Source: Pseudoduganella danionis (GTDB taxonomy: Bacteria > Pseudomonadota > Gammaproteobacteria > Burkholderiales > Burkholderiaceae_D). From it: a stretch of 64,000 bases of DNA. A program made the translations under genes and the position numbers. The stretch spans positions 1 through 64,000 of the forward strand of contig NZ_WNKW01000010.1 in NCBI RefSeq assembly GCF_009720775.1, written 5' to 3'. This document shows, piece after piece, positions 35,120 through 44,064 of the stretch (the stretch's first letter is position 1; each line of letters begins with the position of its first letter). Below the pieces are notes generated by a model. The model saw only the letters and a list, made by a program, of their open reading frames with translations. It ran no database searches and was not told the origin of the DNA.

Positions 35120-36799
35120 TCAGAACTTGACGAAGTGCGACTCGTCAGGCTCGCTCATTTCTGCCATGCGCCGGTTGCTGCCCATGCCGCCGCTGCGGGC
35201 CGAAGGCTTGCCGGGACGGTGCACCATGGCTGGCCGTACGCTGCGCGTGCCACCGGCCAGCTTGAAGAAGGACATGGTCTGCTGCAGTTGCTCGGCCTGC
35301 GAACTCATTTCCTCGGCCGTCGCCGCCAGTTCTTCCGAGCTTGAGGCATTCTGCTGGGTGGTCTGGCTGAGCTGCGTCACAGCCGAATTTATCTGCCCCA
35401 CACCGGCCGACTGCTCTTCCGAAGCGGCCGTGATTTCCTGTACCAGATTCGATGTACGGCGAATATTCGGCACCATTTCATCGAGCAGACGGCCCGCCTT
35501 CTCGGCCAGTTCCACGCTGCTCGATGCCACCTGCTCGATTTCCTGCGCCGCCACCTGGCTGCGTTCGGCCAGCTTGCGCACTTCCGCCGCCACCACGGCA
35601 AAGCCTTTGCCATGCTCGCCCGCGCGCGCGGCCTCGATGGCCGCATTCAGCGCCAGCAGATTGGTCTGGTAAGCGATATCGTCGATGATGCTGATTTTCT
35701 TGGCGATCTGCTGCATCGCAGCCACGGTGGACTTCACGGCCTCGCCGCCTTCAGCCGCTTCCAGCGCGGCCTTGCTGGCGATGCCGTCGGTGACGCGGGC
35801 ATTCTCCGTATTCTGCGAAATCGATGCCGTCATCTGCTCGACCGAAGCACTGGTCTCTTCCGTGCCGGCAGCCTGCTCGCTGGCTGCCTGCGACAGCGAC
35901 TGGGCCGTGGCGCTGACTTCCTCGGAAGCACTGGCCAGCGCTTCCGCGCCGTTATTGACTTCATTGACCACGTGCGACAGCTTCTCGATCATGCCTCTCA
36001 TCGCCGCCAGCAAGCTGGTGGTGTCGCCATTTTTGAGCTCCACATCGGCGCTCAGGTCGCCGTCCGCCACCTGTCGCACAATCTCGGCCGCATACGCGGG
36101 ATCACCACCGAGCTGCTTCATGATGCCGTTCAGGATCAATATGCCCACCAGCACCAGCAAGGCCAGCGAAATGCCACTCGCAACATACATGAGATTGCGG
36201 GCCCGCTCAGATGCTAGCTCGGCATTTTTGACCGCATTTTCGCCATACCCCACGTTGAGCGCCACCAGTTTGTCCAGACTTTCTGAGGCAGCATGGAAGA
36301 ACGGGCGATTCTCGGCCAGCGTCTTGTGCAGCTGTTCGAACATCTCCTTACGTTTGGCCGGTTCGCTACGCACGATCTGTGCTGCCAGCTCATTGACGAT
36401 GGTATCGCGCGCTTTCCAGGCTTCCCACTGCTTGACGAATACATCCCAGACCTTGGCTTCTTCCGGCTCCTGCGGCAGAGCATCGTAGGCCTTCCAGGCC
36501 TTGTCGATTTCGGCGTAGATCTCCTGCTTGCGCTTGGTCTCATGCGTAAGCGACGCGACTTCCTCAGGATACAGCGCAGTGGAATCCATCGCGCGGCTAG
36601 AGGAACGAAGGGCGGTCTTGCCCTCGTTAATCACCTGCAGTGCTTTCACCGACGGCATGCGGTTCTTGCCTATTTCATCGAGCATGACGGCATCCTGCTT
36701 CAGGCCATTAAATGCGATTAGTACTACCACCATCAGTGCCAGCACGGCGATCGTCAGTAGCGCGATCAATTTCGTCCGAACCGTTAAAGTCGAAAACAT
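35120..36799 (-). CDS. Methyl-accepting chemotaxis protein with 4HB-type sensor
   Basis: The 559-residue receptor has a membrane segment at about 10-30, a helical periplasmic domain of the four-helix-bundle type, a second membrane segment at about 190-212, a HAMP domain and the signalling domain. The hairpin tip IDDIAYQTNLLALNAAIEAA is canonical. Methylation-type Glu/Gln sites flank it (TAASEEQSAGVGQINSAV). It has no C-terminal CheR-tethering pentapeptide; the end reads ESHFVKF. It lies between the REC-EAL gene and the second CheW gene. Confidence 0.93.
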   Translation of the reverse strand: MFSTLTVRTKLIALLTIAVLALMVVVLIAFNGLKQDAVMLDEIGKNRMPSVKALQVINEGKTALRSSSRAMDSTALYPEEVASLTHETKRKQEIYAEIDKAWKAYDALPQEPEEAKVWDVFVKQWEAWKARDTIVNELAAQIVRSEPAKRKEMFEQLHKTLAENRPFFHAASESLDKLVALNVGYGENAVKNAELASERARNLMYVASGISLALLVLVGILILNGIMKQLGGDPAYAAEIVRQVADGDLSADVELKNGDTTSLLAAMRGMIEKLSHVVNEVNNGAEALASASEEVSATAQSLSQAASEQAAGTEETSASVEQMTASISQNTENARVTDGIASKAALEAAEGGEAVKSTVAAMQQIAKKISIIDDIAYQTNLLALNAAIEAARAGEHGKGFAVVAAEVRKLAERSQVAAQEIEQVASSSVELAEKAGRLLDEMVPNIRRTSNLVQEITAASEEQSAGVGQINSAVTQLSQTTQQNASSSEELAATAEEMSSQAEQLQQTMSFFKLAGGTRSVRPAMVHRPGKPSARSGGMGSNRRMAEMSEPDESHFVKF

Positions 36800-36837
36800 A
36801 GTGATTCCCCTCAGAGTTGAAACCGATTGATTTTTTT

Positions 36838-38124
36838 CTACCTCTGTTCCGCCAGCGCTTTCAAACGGCGCCGGTCATGCTTGATCCACCCCACCAGATC
36901 CTGCGCCGGCATCGGTCTGGCCAGCAGATATCCCTGCGCCATATCGCATCCCAGCTTGCCCAACAACTGCCAGTCTTCCATTAACTCCACGCCTTCAGCC
37001 ACAGTGGCCACGTTCAGGCTGCGTGCCAGATCCAGCGCGCCTTTCAGCACGCCTAGCCGGTTGGGCCACTGTGCCGCACCATTGACGAAGGCACGGTCGA
37101 TTTTCAGTTCCGTGAACGGACAGCGGGCAAACTGCTGCATGGACGAATAGCCGATGCCGAAATCGTCCATCGCCAGCCCGTAGCCCATCAGGCGCAAGCG
37201 TCCCATATTGGTCAGCGCCTGCGACAACTGGCGCATCACCGCCGTCTCCGTCACCTCCCACACCAGCGAGGAAGTGGGCACGCCGGAGGCTTCCACCAGC
37301 TCCGTCATGCGGTCGATAAAGCTGCGCTCGGCCAGATTGTCGGCCGACAGATTGATCGCCACCGTCAGCGGCGGCAAGCCTGCATGCTTCCATTCCGTCA
37401 GCCGTTCCAGCACCTGCTCCACGATCAGCAGCGTGAAGTCGGCCATCAGCGGCGTGCCTTCCAGTGCTTCGATAAAGTGCAGCGGCGCCAGCACGCCGCG
37501 TTCGGGATGCTGCCAGCGCGCCAGCGCTTCCAGGCCACGCAGATGGCCATTGGCGATGGCGATCTTGGGCTGAAAATAGGGCACGAACTGTTTCTGCGCT
37601 ATCGCCGCTTTCAGCACATCGATGCAAGGCCGGTCCGGCTGGGCACAAGCCGTACGCGGCTCGGCCTTGTTGCCGGCGCGCGCCAGCAGCATACCCAGCG
37701 CATCGAGCTGCACGGGTTTGAGCAGAGTGCCCAGCAGGTCGATATGGCCTTCCTCGAAGCTCATGCTTTCGATGATTTCCAGCAGCCGGGGATCGCGCGC
37801 GCTGACCACGATCAGATGACGGGCCAGACAGCGCTCGCGCAACTGGCAGGTCAGCTCGATGCCATCCATGCCCGGCATTTCCAGATCCGTCAGCACCAGA
37901 AAAGTGCCGAACTCGCCAAAGCGCTCCAGCACCTGCAAGGCTTCGTTGCCATCGCCCGCTTCCAGAATTTCGCCGAATTCGAGCTGGCGCAACAGCCCGG
38001 CCAGATAGCCGCGCTGCACCGTGCTGTCCTCCACCACCAGCACGCGCTGGCCCGCCCACGCCCGTGCCGGCGGCGGGTTTTCCAGTGCAGCGGTGTTGGT
38101 GGTCTGGTTCATCAAGAATCCCAT
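36838..38124 (-). CDS. Response regulator with EAL c-di-GMP phosphodiesterase domain
   Basis: The protein of about 428 residues joins a receiver domain (VLVVEDSTVQRG, phosphoacceptor in LVLTDLEMPGMDG, LLKPVQLDAL) to an EAL domain. The catalytic signatures LEALARW, INLSADNL, VWEVTETAV, MDDFGIGYSS, LKIDRAFV and VAEGVEL are all kept, so it should hydrolyse c-di-GMP. Phosphorylation by the CheA of the same operon is plausible. Its ATG overlaps the cheB stop (ATGA); a second ATG at 38112 has GGGA upstream and is possible. It links chemotaxis with c-di-GMP turnover. Confidence 0.92.
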   Translation of the reverse strand: MGFLMNQTTNTAALENPPPARAWAGQRVLVVEDSTVQRGYLAGLLRQLEFGEILEAGDGNEALQVLERFGEFGTFLVLTDLEMPGMDGIELTCQLRERCLARHLIVVSARDPRLLEIIESMSFEEGHIDLLGTLLKPVQLDALGMLLARAGNKAEPRTACAQPDRPCIDVLKAAIAQKQFVPYFQPKIAIANGHLRGLEALARWQHPERGVLAPLHFIEALEGTPLMADFTLLIVEQVLERLTEWKHAGLPPLTVAINLSADNLAERSFIDRMTELVEASGVPTSSLVWEVTETAVMRQLSQALTNMGRLRLMGYGLAMDDFGIGYSSMQQFARCPFTELKIDRAFVNGAAQWPNRLGVLKGALDLARSLNVATVAEGVELMEDWQLLGKLGCDMAQGYLLARPMPAQDLVGWIKHDRRRLKALAEQR

Positions 38125-39197
38125 CAATACGACAGTTGCTGCAGAATTTCACGGTAGATCAGATTGAGCGGCATCGACTTCTCCACTGCCCCGCGCTTGA
38201 CGGCTTCCTTGGGCATGCCATACACCACGCAGCTCGCTTCATCCTGCGCCACCGTGCGCGCACCGGCCTTGAGCATTTCCAGCAGCCCCGCCGCGCCATC
38301 GTCGCCCATGCCCGTCATGATCACCCCCAGCGCATTGGCGCCGGCCGCACGCGCTGCTGAACGGAACAGCACATCCACCGAAGGCCGGTGGCGGTTCACC
38401 AGCGGCCCGTCCACCACTTCGACAAAATACTGCGCACCCGTACGGCGCAGCAGCATATGCTTGCCGCCCGGTGCGATCAGCACTTGCCCCTGCAGCACGC
38501 GGTCGTTATTCGCCGCTTCCTTGACCCGCACCTGGCACACGCTATCGAGCCGCGCTGCGAACGCTGCGGTGAATTTCTCCGGCATGTGCTGCACCACCAC
38601 GATGCCGGGCGCCACCCGTGGCAGTGCGGTCAGCACTTCTTCCAGCGCCTGCGTGCCGCCCGTCGAGGTGCCGATTGCCACCACCCGCTCGGTGGTGGTG
38701 GTCATCGGGCGGCTATCGAGCGGCGGCAGCACCGCATCGGCATTCAGCTTGGCCGTGACGGGTGGTGGTGCAGGACGGTTGATCAGCTTACCCACACGCG
38801 CACCGGCCGCTGCACGCACGGCCGAAATCAGTTCATCGGCACTGTCATGCAGGAACTGCTTGAGGTCCAGCCGCGGCTTGGTGATGATGGCCACCGCACC
38901 GGCGCTGAGCGCTTCCATCGACGTCTGCGCACCTTTTTCCGTCAGGGTGGAACAGATCACCACCGGCGTGGGACGCTCGGCCATAATCTTGCGCAGGAAG
39001 GTAATCCCATCCATTTTGGGCATTTCCACATCGAGCACGATCACATCGGGCCACTGCACTTTCATGCGGTCGATGGCCAGCAGCGGATTGGCCACCGCAT
39101 AGCTGACATGGATGCCGGGTGCGTCGTTCAGCAGGCCGCTCAGCACCTGCCGCACCACGGCCGAATCATCCACGATCATCACATTGATTCCACTCAT
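38124..39197 (-). CDS. cheB: Chemotaxis methylesterase/deamidase CheB
   Basis: CheB removes receptor methyl groups when phosphorylated. The 357-residue protein has a receiver domain with Asp56 (VIVLDVEMPKMDG) and a methylesterase domain with the Ser-His-Asp triad in AIGTSTGGTQAL, VVQHMPEKF and MTGMGDDGAAGL. It overlaps cheD upstream and the REC-EAL gene downstream by ATGA junctions, so the block is translationally coupled. Confidence 0.96.
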   Translation of the reverse strand: MSGINVMIVDDSAVVRQVLSGLLNDAPGIHVSYAVANPLLAIDRMKVQWPDVIVLDVEMPKMDGITFLRKIMAERPTPVVICSTLTEKGAQTSMEALSAGAVAIITKPRLDLKQFLHDSADELISAVRAAAGARVGKLINRPAPPPVTAKLNADAVLPPLDSRPMTTTTERVVAIGTSTGGTQALEEVLTALPRVAPGIVVVQHMPEKFTAAFAARLDSVCQVRVKEAANNDRVLQGQVLIAPGGKHMLLRRTGAQYFVEVVDGPLVNRHRPSVDVLFRSAARAAGANALGVIMTGMGDDGAAGLLEMLKAGARTVAQDEASCVVYGMPKEAVKRGAVEKSMPLNLIYREILQQLSY

Positions 39198-39721
39198 AGC
39201 CGTCCTTTTTTCATCTGCTTGCCGCCCACCAGCGCCAGCTCCGGCGCCACCTGCCGGCTCAGCACTTCGCCCGTGCGGATGGTGAATATCAGCTGCCGGT
39301 GGCCGACGCCGAACAGGCTTTCCGACACCAGCGGTATGCCGTGTTCGCGCAGGCAGTCGCGCGCAAAATCACCGTTCTGGGCGCCGATGTCGGGCGCGTT
39401 GCTATTCCCGGGGAACATGGCGCCGCCACCAAAAATCTTGCCCTGGCACTGGATCAGTGGCACGCCATGCTGGGCCAGCCCGTCACACATCAGCTCCATC
39501 GCATCGGCGCCGTAGATACCGGGCTGGCTATGGATACGGCGACGGCCGTAGCCGGGCAACTGGAAGTGCGACATGGCGCCGATACGCAGCAACGGATGCC
39601 ACAGCGTGACGGAAACGCAGGATCCCAGCAAAGTGCGTACGCGATATTGTTCATCGCCGACGAACACATCGCCGGGCATCAGAAAAATATCGATCACTTT
39701 GGTATCGGGCATGGTATTCAT
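39194..39721 (-). CDS. cheD: Chemoreceptor glutamine deamidase CheD
   Basis: CheD deamidates receptor glutamines and can interact with CheC-type phosphatases. The 175-residue protein has the catalytic Cys in LLGSCVSVTLWHP and His in GAMSHFQLPG, plus the family's GGAMFPG segment. No CheC gene is present in the window. It lies between cheR and cheB with overlapping starts and stops on both sides. Confidence 0.95.
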   Translation of the reverse strand: MNTMPDTKVIDIFLMPGDVFVGDEQYRVRTLLGSCVSVTLWHPLLRIGAMSHFQLPGYGRRRIHSQPGIYGADAMELMCDGLAQHGVPLIQCQGKIFGGGAMFPGNSNAPDIGAQNGDFARDCLREHGIPLVSESLFGVGHRQLIFTIRTGEVLSRQVAPELALVGGKQMKKGRL

Positions 39722-40524
39722 GGCTTGCGATAAATGGACGGGGCCACCGCCTGCAGCGTGTCATTGATATCGTTCAGCGTTTCCGAATGGCCGATCAGCA
39801 GATAGCCGCCTGGGCGCAGGTGCGTGAGCAGGCGTGCCACCAGTTGCCGCTTGGTCTCCAGATTAAAATAGATCATCACATTGCGCAGGAAGATCACATC
39901 GAAGCTGCCCAGCTTGGGCAAGTGCTGGTTCAGGTTCAGATGCATGAACTGCACGCGCTGGCGCAAGGTCTTTTCCACCAGCATGGTGCCGGCTTCCTTG
40001 CCCTGCCCTTTCAGGCAGAAGCGGCGCAGCAGGTCGAGCGGGATGCCGCTGGCCCGCTCCATCGAATAGTGGCCAAGGCGAGCCCGCTCCAGCACGCGCG
40101 TGCTGATGTCCGTGCCCAGCACTTCCCATGCGCCGTCGCCCAGCACATCGGCCAATACCATGGCGATGCTGTACGGTTCCTCGCCGGTGGAACTGGCGGC
40201 ACTCCAGACCCGCATGCCGCGCCGCGCTGCACGCGCCTGTTCGGCCAGTTCACGCAGCAGGGCAAAGTGCTTGGGTTCGCGGAAAAAATACGTCTCGTTG
40301 GTGGTCAGCAGATCGACGGCGATCTGCAGTTCGCGGCTATGGTCGCGGTTCTCCAGCATGCGCAGATAGTCGCCATAACTGTTCAGTTGGTGGTGCGCCA
40401 GCCGCTTGGCCAGTCGGCCGCTGACCAGTGCCTGTTTGCCATCGGCCATGGATATCCCCGCCGCATCGTAGATGAAGCGCTGGAACTGCGAGAACTCCTT
40501 GTCGGACAAGGCCACCACTGTCAT
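39718..40524 (-). CDS. cheR: Chemotaxis protein methyltransferase CheR
   Basis: CheR methylates receptor glutamates with S-adenosylmethionine. The 268-residue protein has the helical N-terminal domain and a Rossmann domain with WSAASSTGEEPYSIAM, VLGTDISTRVLERARLG and FDVIFLRNVMIYF. No TPR extension is present. It lies 12 bp after the first CheW gene and overlaps cheD. Confidence 0.96.
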   Translation of the reverse strand: MTVVALSDKEFSQFQRFIYDAAGISMADGKQALVSGRLAKRLAHHQLNSYGDYLRMLENRDHSRELQIAVDLLTTNETYFFREPKHFALLRELAEQARAARRGMRVWSAASSTGEEPYSIAMVLADVLGDGAWEVLGTDISTRVLERARLGHYSMERASGIPLDLLRRFCLKGQGKEAGTMLVEKTLRQRVQFMHLNLNQHLPKLGSFDVIFLRNVMIYFNLETKRQLVARLLTHLRPGGYLLIGHSETLNDINDTLQAVAPSIYRKP

Positions 40525-40536
40525 AGATGCCGCTCC

Positions 40537-41118
40537 TCAGGACAAATGCGTGCTGACACTGCCACGTGTCAGCTCGATGATTTCTTCGCTCGACAGCACA
40601 TGTTCGATATCGAGCAGGATCACGAACTTGCCGTTGTACTTGCCGATGCCGGCGATGAAATCGGGCCGGATGCGGGTACCGAAGCTAGGCGCCGGCTCGA
40701 TGTCGCCGGCGGCGATTTCCACCACCGCGTTGACGGCATCGACCAGCATGCCCAGCACCTGCTTGTCTTCATCTTCGCCGCCTGCCACTTCGACAATGAC
40801 GATGCAGCTACGCTTGCCGATCACGCTGGGTGCGCGGCCGAAACGGGCCGACAGGTCCAGTACGGGCACTACTGCGCCGCGCAGATTGATCACGCCGCGT
40901 ACGCACGGCGGCATCATGGGTACGGTGGCCAGGCTGCCGTATTCGATGATTTCCTTGATGTGCAGGATGCCCACAGCGTACTGCTCGTCGGCCAGCATAA
41001 AGGTCAGGAACTGGCTGGGCAGGGCTGCGCCGGACTGCAGCGCGACGATGGCACTGCTGCCATAGGTGATCGCCTGCGGGGCCAGATCGGGAGCAGCGGG
41101 AGTCGCAACGATATTCAT
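40537..41118 (-). CDS. cheW: Chemotaxis coupling protein CheW (first copy)
   Basis: The 193-residue coupling protein directly follows cheA (16-bp gap). It shows YAVGILHIKEIIEYG, RGVINLRGAVVPVLDLSARFG and a conserved C-terminal half ending in VILLDIEHVLSSEEI. Its place next to cheA suggests it is the main coupling protein of this kinase. Confidence 0.95.
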   Translation of the reverse strand: MNIVATPAAPDLAPQAITYGSSAIVALQSGAALPSQFLTFMLADEQYAVGILHIKEIIEYGSLATVPMMPPCVRGVINLRGAVVPVLDLSARFGRAPSVIGKRSCIVIVEVAGGEDEDKQVLGMLVDAVNAVVEIAAGDIEPAPSFGTRIRPDFIAGIGKYNGKFVILLDIEHVLSSEEIIELTRGSVSTHLS

Positions 41119-41134
41119 GGTTTCCTTTCCGGTG

Positions 41135-43297
41135 TCAGGCGGCCAGTATCGCCGTGCCCTTGCCGCTAACGGACTGCATCAGTGCCGCCACATCGAGTAT
41201 CAGCGCCACTTCGCCGCTACCCAGTATGGTCGAGCCGCTGATGCAGCGCACTTCGCTAAATAGCGGGCTGAGTGGCTTGATCACCGTCTGGAACTCGCCC
41301 AGCAGGGTATCGACCACCAGGCCGGCGCGCTGGTTGCCCAGTTTGAGCACCACGATGCTTTCGCGCCGCGTCGCGGCGCCGCCCAGGCGGAACAGCTCGC
41401 GCAGCCGCACGAAGGGCAGCACCTGCCCGCGCAGATTGCAGTAATCCTGCCCCGGCTCGGTGGCGTATTCGATGCACTCTTCTATCATGTCGAGCGGGAT
41501 CACGAACACCGAGCTGCCCACCTGTACCAGGAAGCCATCGATGATGGCCAGCGTAAGCGGCAAACGTACGGTCACGGTGGTGCCCTGGCCTTCTTCGCTG
41601 CTGATATCGACACTGCCGCGCAGGGCCTGGATATTGCGCTTGACCACATCCATGCCGACCCCGCGGCCAGACAGGTTGGTGATCTTTTCCGCCGTCGAGA
41701 AACCCGCTTCGAAAATCAGGTTGTAGATTTCGCTGTCCGACAGCTTGCGCTCGGGATCGATCAGGCCCCGCTCTATGGCCTTGGCCAGTATTCTGTCCTT
41801 GCGCAGGCCGCCGCCATCATCACTGACCTGGATCACGATGCTGCCTGATTCATGAAAGGCATTCAGCTTGATCATGCCCTTGGCCGGTTTGCCATTGGCC
41901 AGCCGCTGGCCGGCCGCTTCGATGCCGTGGTCCATCGCATTGCGCACCAGATGCAGCAGCGGATCGCCGATTTTTTCCACCACGGTCTTGTCGAGTTCCG
42001 TGTCTTCGCCATCGACGATCAGGCCGATATCCTTGCCCAGTTCGCGCGCCACATCATGCACCACGCGCTGGAAGCGGTTGAAGGTGGCGCCTATCTTCAC
42101 CATGCGCAGTTCCAGCGCAGCGTCACGCACTTCCTCGACCAGCCCCGATAAGGCTGAAGTGCATTCCTGCAGTTCGCTGTTCTGCAAATGCTGGCCCACC
42201 ATGCTGGTGCGGGCACCGGCAATAATCAGTTCGCCCACCAGATCAATCAGCCTGTCGAGCTTGTCGGAATCGACGCGTATCGAACGGCTCTCCTGCGCCT
42301 TCTGTTCGCTCACCTGGCGCTGCTTGGCCAGTGCCGCTTCCACCACCACGGGCGGCACGTTGCCACCGTCCACCAGTATGCTGCCCAGTTGCTGCGGCGC
42401 TTCCGCCTCGCTGCGTTCCGATTGCTGCTGCAGGGCGCCGGCCAGTTCCTGCGCCGTCACGCTGCCGCAGCGCACCAGTATTTCGCCCAGCCGCGCGCCC
42501 TGCTCGGGCAAGGCGCGGATCAGATCGACGTAATGCGACACCTTGCTGTGCGGCGGGATGATGCGGATCTCGGCATCATCCTGCACGAACTCGAACACGC
42601 CGGCGATGGCTTCGCGGTCGGCATTGCTGTCGAAAGCGATTTCAAAACCGAGGTAACACAGCTCGGCATCCATTTCATCGGCGGGCGGCATGGCATCGGG
42701 CACGGTGGCGATGCCGACGATGCGTCCGAGCTTGGTCAGATAGCGCAGGAAGGCTATCGGGTCCATGCCGTTCTGCAGCACCTCGCGCCCGAAACGCAGC
42801 GAGATATGCCAGTAATCGCTATGACCAGGCTCCTGATCGATGCGCTCTACGCCCGGCTCGGCCGGCAGCACCAACGCTGCTTCGCCCGCGCCTTCGGCCG
42901 TTTCACCGTCCATATGGCGGCGCAACTGGGCCAGCAGCATTTCGCCTTGCGGTGCCATATCGGGATCGGCATCGAGGCGGCCCGCCGCCAGCGCATCCGT
43001 CAGCTCGGACAGATAATCGCAGCAGGACAGCAGCAGCACGATCATTTCGTCATTGAGGGCCACCGTGCCATCGCGCACGCCGTCCAGCAGGCTTTCCACT
43101 ACATGGGTAAAGGCGACGATGTGATCGAGGCTGAACAGACCGGCGGAACCCTTGATGGTGTGGGCGGCGCGGAAGATCGCATTGATCGCCTCATTCTGAT
43201 CGCCGGCCAGATCGACGTTGAGCAGCGCGTTCTCCATTTCCTCCAGCAGCTCGCGACTCTCGGTGATAAACGTCTGTAGTGCTTCATCCAGATTCAT
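41135..43297 (-). CDS. cheA: Chemotaxis histidine kinase CheA with two MshEN-like repeats
   Basis: CheA is the central kinase that phosphorylates CheY and CheB. The 720-residue protein has an N-terminal HPt domain with phospho-His46 (AAHTIKGSAG), then a regulatory stretch (about 160-260). Dimerisation, HATPase (N-box HLVRNAMDHG, GRGVGMDV) and CheW-like domains follow to the C-terminus. Residues 269-292 (starting RLGEILV) and 303-326 (starting QLGSILV) form two 24-residue repeats that resemble the MshEN/T2SSE N-terminal motif, known elsewhere to bind c-di-GMP. Such repeats are not part of the textbook CheA. It lies between the STAS gene and cheW. Confidence 0.95.
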   Translation of the reverse strand: MNLDEALQTFITESRELLEEMENALLNVDLAGDQNEAINAIFRAAHTIKGSAGLFSLDHIVAFTHVVESLLDGVRDGTVALNDEMIVLLLSCCDYLSELTDALAAGRLDADPDMAPQGEMLLAQLRRHMDGETAEGAGEAALVLPAEPGVERIDQEPGHSDYWHISLRFGREVLQNGMDPIAFLRYLTKLGRIVGIATVPDAMPPADEMDAELCYLGFEIAFDSNADREAIAGVFEFVQDDAEIRIIPPHSKVSHYVDLIRALPEQGARLGEILVRCGSVTAQELAGALQQQSERSEAEAPQQLGSILVDGGNVPPVVVEAALAKQRQVSEQKAQESRSIRVDSDKLDRLIDLVGELIIAGARTSMVGQHLQNSELQECTSALSGLVEEVRDAALELRMVKIGATFNRFQRVVHDVARELGKDIGLIVDGEDTELDKTVVEKIGDPLLHLVRNAMDHGIEAAGQRLANGKPAKGMIKLNAFHESGSIVIQVSDDGGGLRKDRILAKAIERGLIDPERKLSDSEIYNLIFEAGFSTAEKITNLSGRGVGMDVVKRNIQALRGSVDISSEEGQGTTVTVRLPLTLAIIDGFLVQVGSSVFVIPLDMIEECIEYATEPGQDYCNLRGQVLPFVRLRELFRLGGAATRRESIVVLKLGNQRAGLVVDTLLGEFQTVIKPLSPLFSEVRCISGSTILGSGEVALILDVAALMQSVSGKGTAILAA

Positions 43298-43342
43298 GGC
43301 ATGCCCTCAGAACAGATGGAACGTGGGATCAGTCGTAATGCG

Positions 43343-43657
43343 TCAAGCGTGTATCAGTAATGCGTCACCAAAAAATGCGCCCAGATCGAGCAACTGGAAC
43401 ACTTCCACCACGGGCTGGCTATGCTGCACCAGCCGCAGTTCGCGCTGCTCGGCCTGCGCGGTCTGCTTGGCCAGCATCAGCACTTGCAGGCCGGCCGTAT
43501 CGAGTTCCGTCACGCCGGCCAGATCCAGCTCCAGCACGGGGCTCGCGCGCAGCGCCGCCAGCACCTGCTGCCTGACTTCGGCCGCATGGTAGATAGTCAG
43601 CTCACCCTCGAGGGCCAGATGGCCTACGTTATCCTGCGCAGTTGGCGTCGCGGACAT
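43343..43657 (-). CDS. STAS-domain protein of the chemotaxis operon
   Basis: The 104-residue protein has the STAS fold of anti-sigma-factor antagonists. The motif at the phosphorylation site reads ELDTAGLQVL, with Thr in the place of the usual Ser. Single STAS proteins between cheY and cheA are known from several proteobacterial chemotaxis operons; their role is not firmly established. No matching anti-sigma kinase is seen in the window. Confidence 0.88.
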   Translation of the reverse strand: MSATPTAQDNVGHLALEGELTIYHAAEVRQQVLAALRASPVLELDLAGVTELDTAGLQVLMLAKQTAQAEQRELRLVQHSQPVVEVFQLLDLGAFFGDALLIHA

Positions 43658-43672
43658 GGCAGCCTCCCCGGC

Positions 43673-44041
43673 TTAAGGCAGGACCAGCTTGGCCACGGCA
43701 CCCAGCAGCACTTCCGGCTTGAAGGGCTTGACCACCCAGGCCTTGGCGCCCGCTGCCTTGCCTTCTTCCTTCTTGCTCTCCTGCGATTCCGTGGTCAGCA
43801 TGATGACCGGCGTGAAGCGGTAGCTGGGCAGCGCCTTGAACTCGCGTACAAACGTAATCCCATCCATATTGGGCATGTTCACATCGCACACCACCAGATG
43901 GATTTTCTGGCCCGTGCACTTGGACAGGGCATCGGCGCCATCCCGTCCTTCGATCACGTCATAGCCTGCGCCTTTGAGAGCGATGCCTACCACCTGCCGC
44001 AGCGAGGCGGAATCGTCCACCACCATAATTGTCTTTGCCAT
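43673..44041 (-). CDS. cheY: Chemotaxis response regulator CheY
   Basis: The 122-residue protein is a single receiver domain with the acidic pocket MVVDDSASLR, phosphoacceptor Asp53 (VVCDVNMPNMDG), a Thr in MLTTESQ and Lys in VVKPFKPE. It should carry the CheA phosphate to a motor or other output. No CheZ is encoded in the operon. It lies between the short receptor gene and the STAS gene. Confidence 0.94.
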   Translation of the reverse strand: MAKTIMVVDDSASLRQVVGIALKGAGYDVIEGRDGADALSKCTGQKIHLVVCDVNMPNMDGITFVREFKALPSYRFTPVIMLTTESQESKKEEGKAAGAKAWVVKPFKPEVLLGAVAKLVLP

Positions 44042-44064
44042 AGTCTTTCTACTCCGGTTACGAA

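Noticed and set aside
43343..43657. Small lipid-binding or sigma-factor regulator as identity of the STAS protein
   Set aside because: No sigma factor or anti-sigma kinase lies nearby; the position between cheY and cheA fits the chemotaxis STAS group better.
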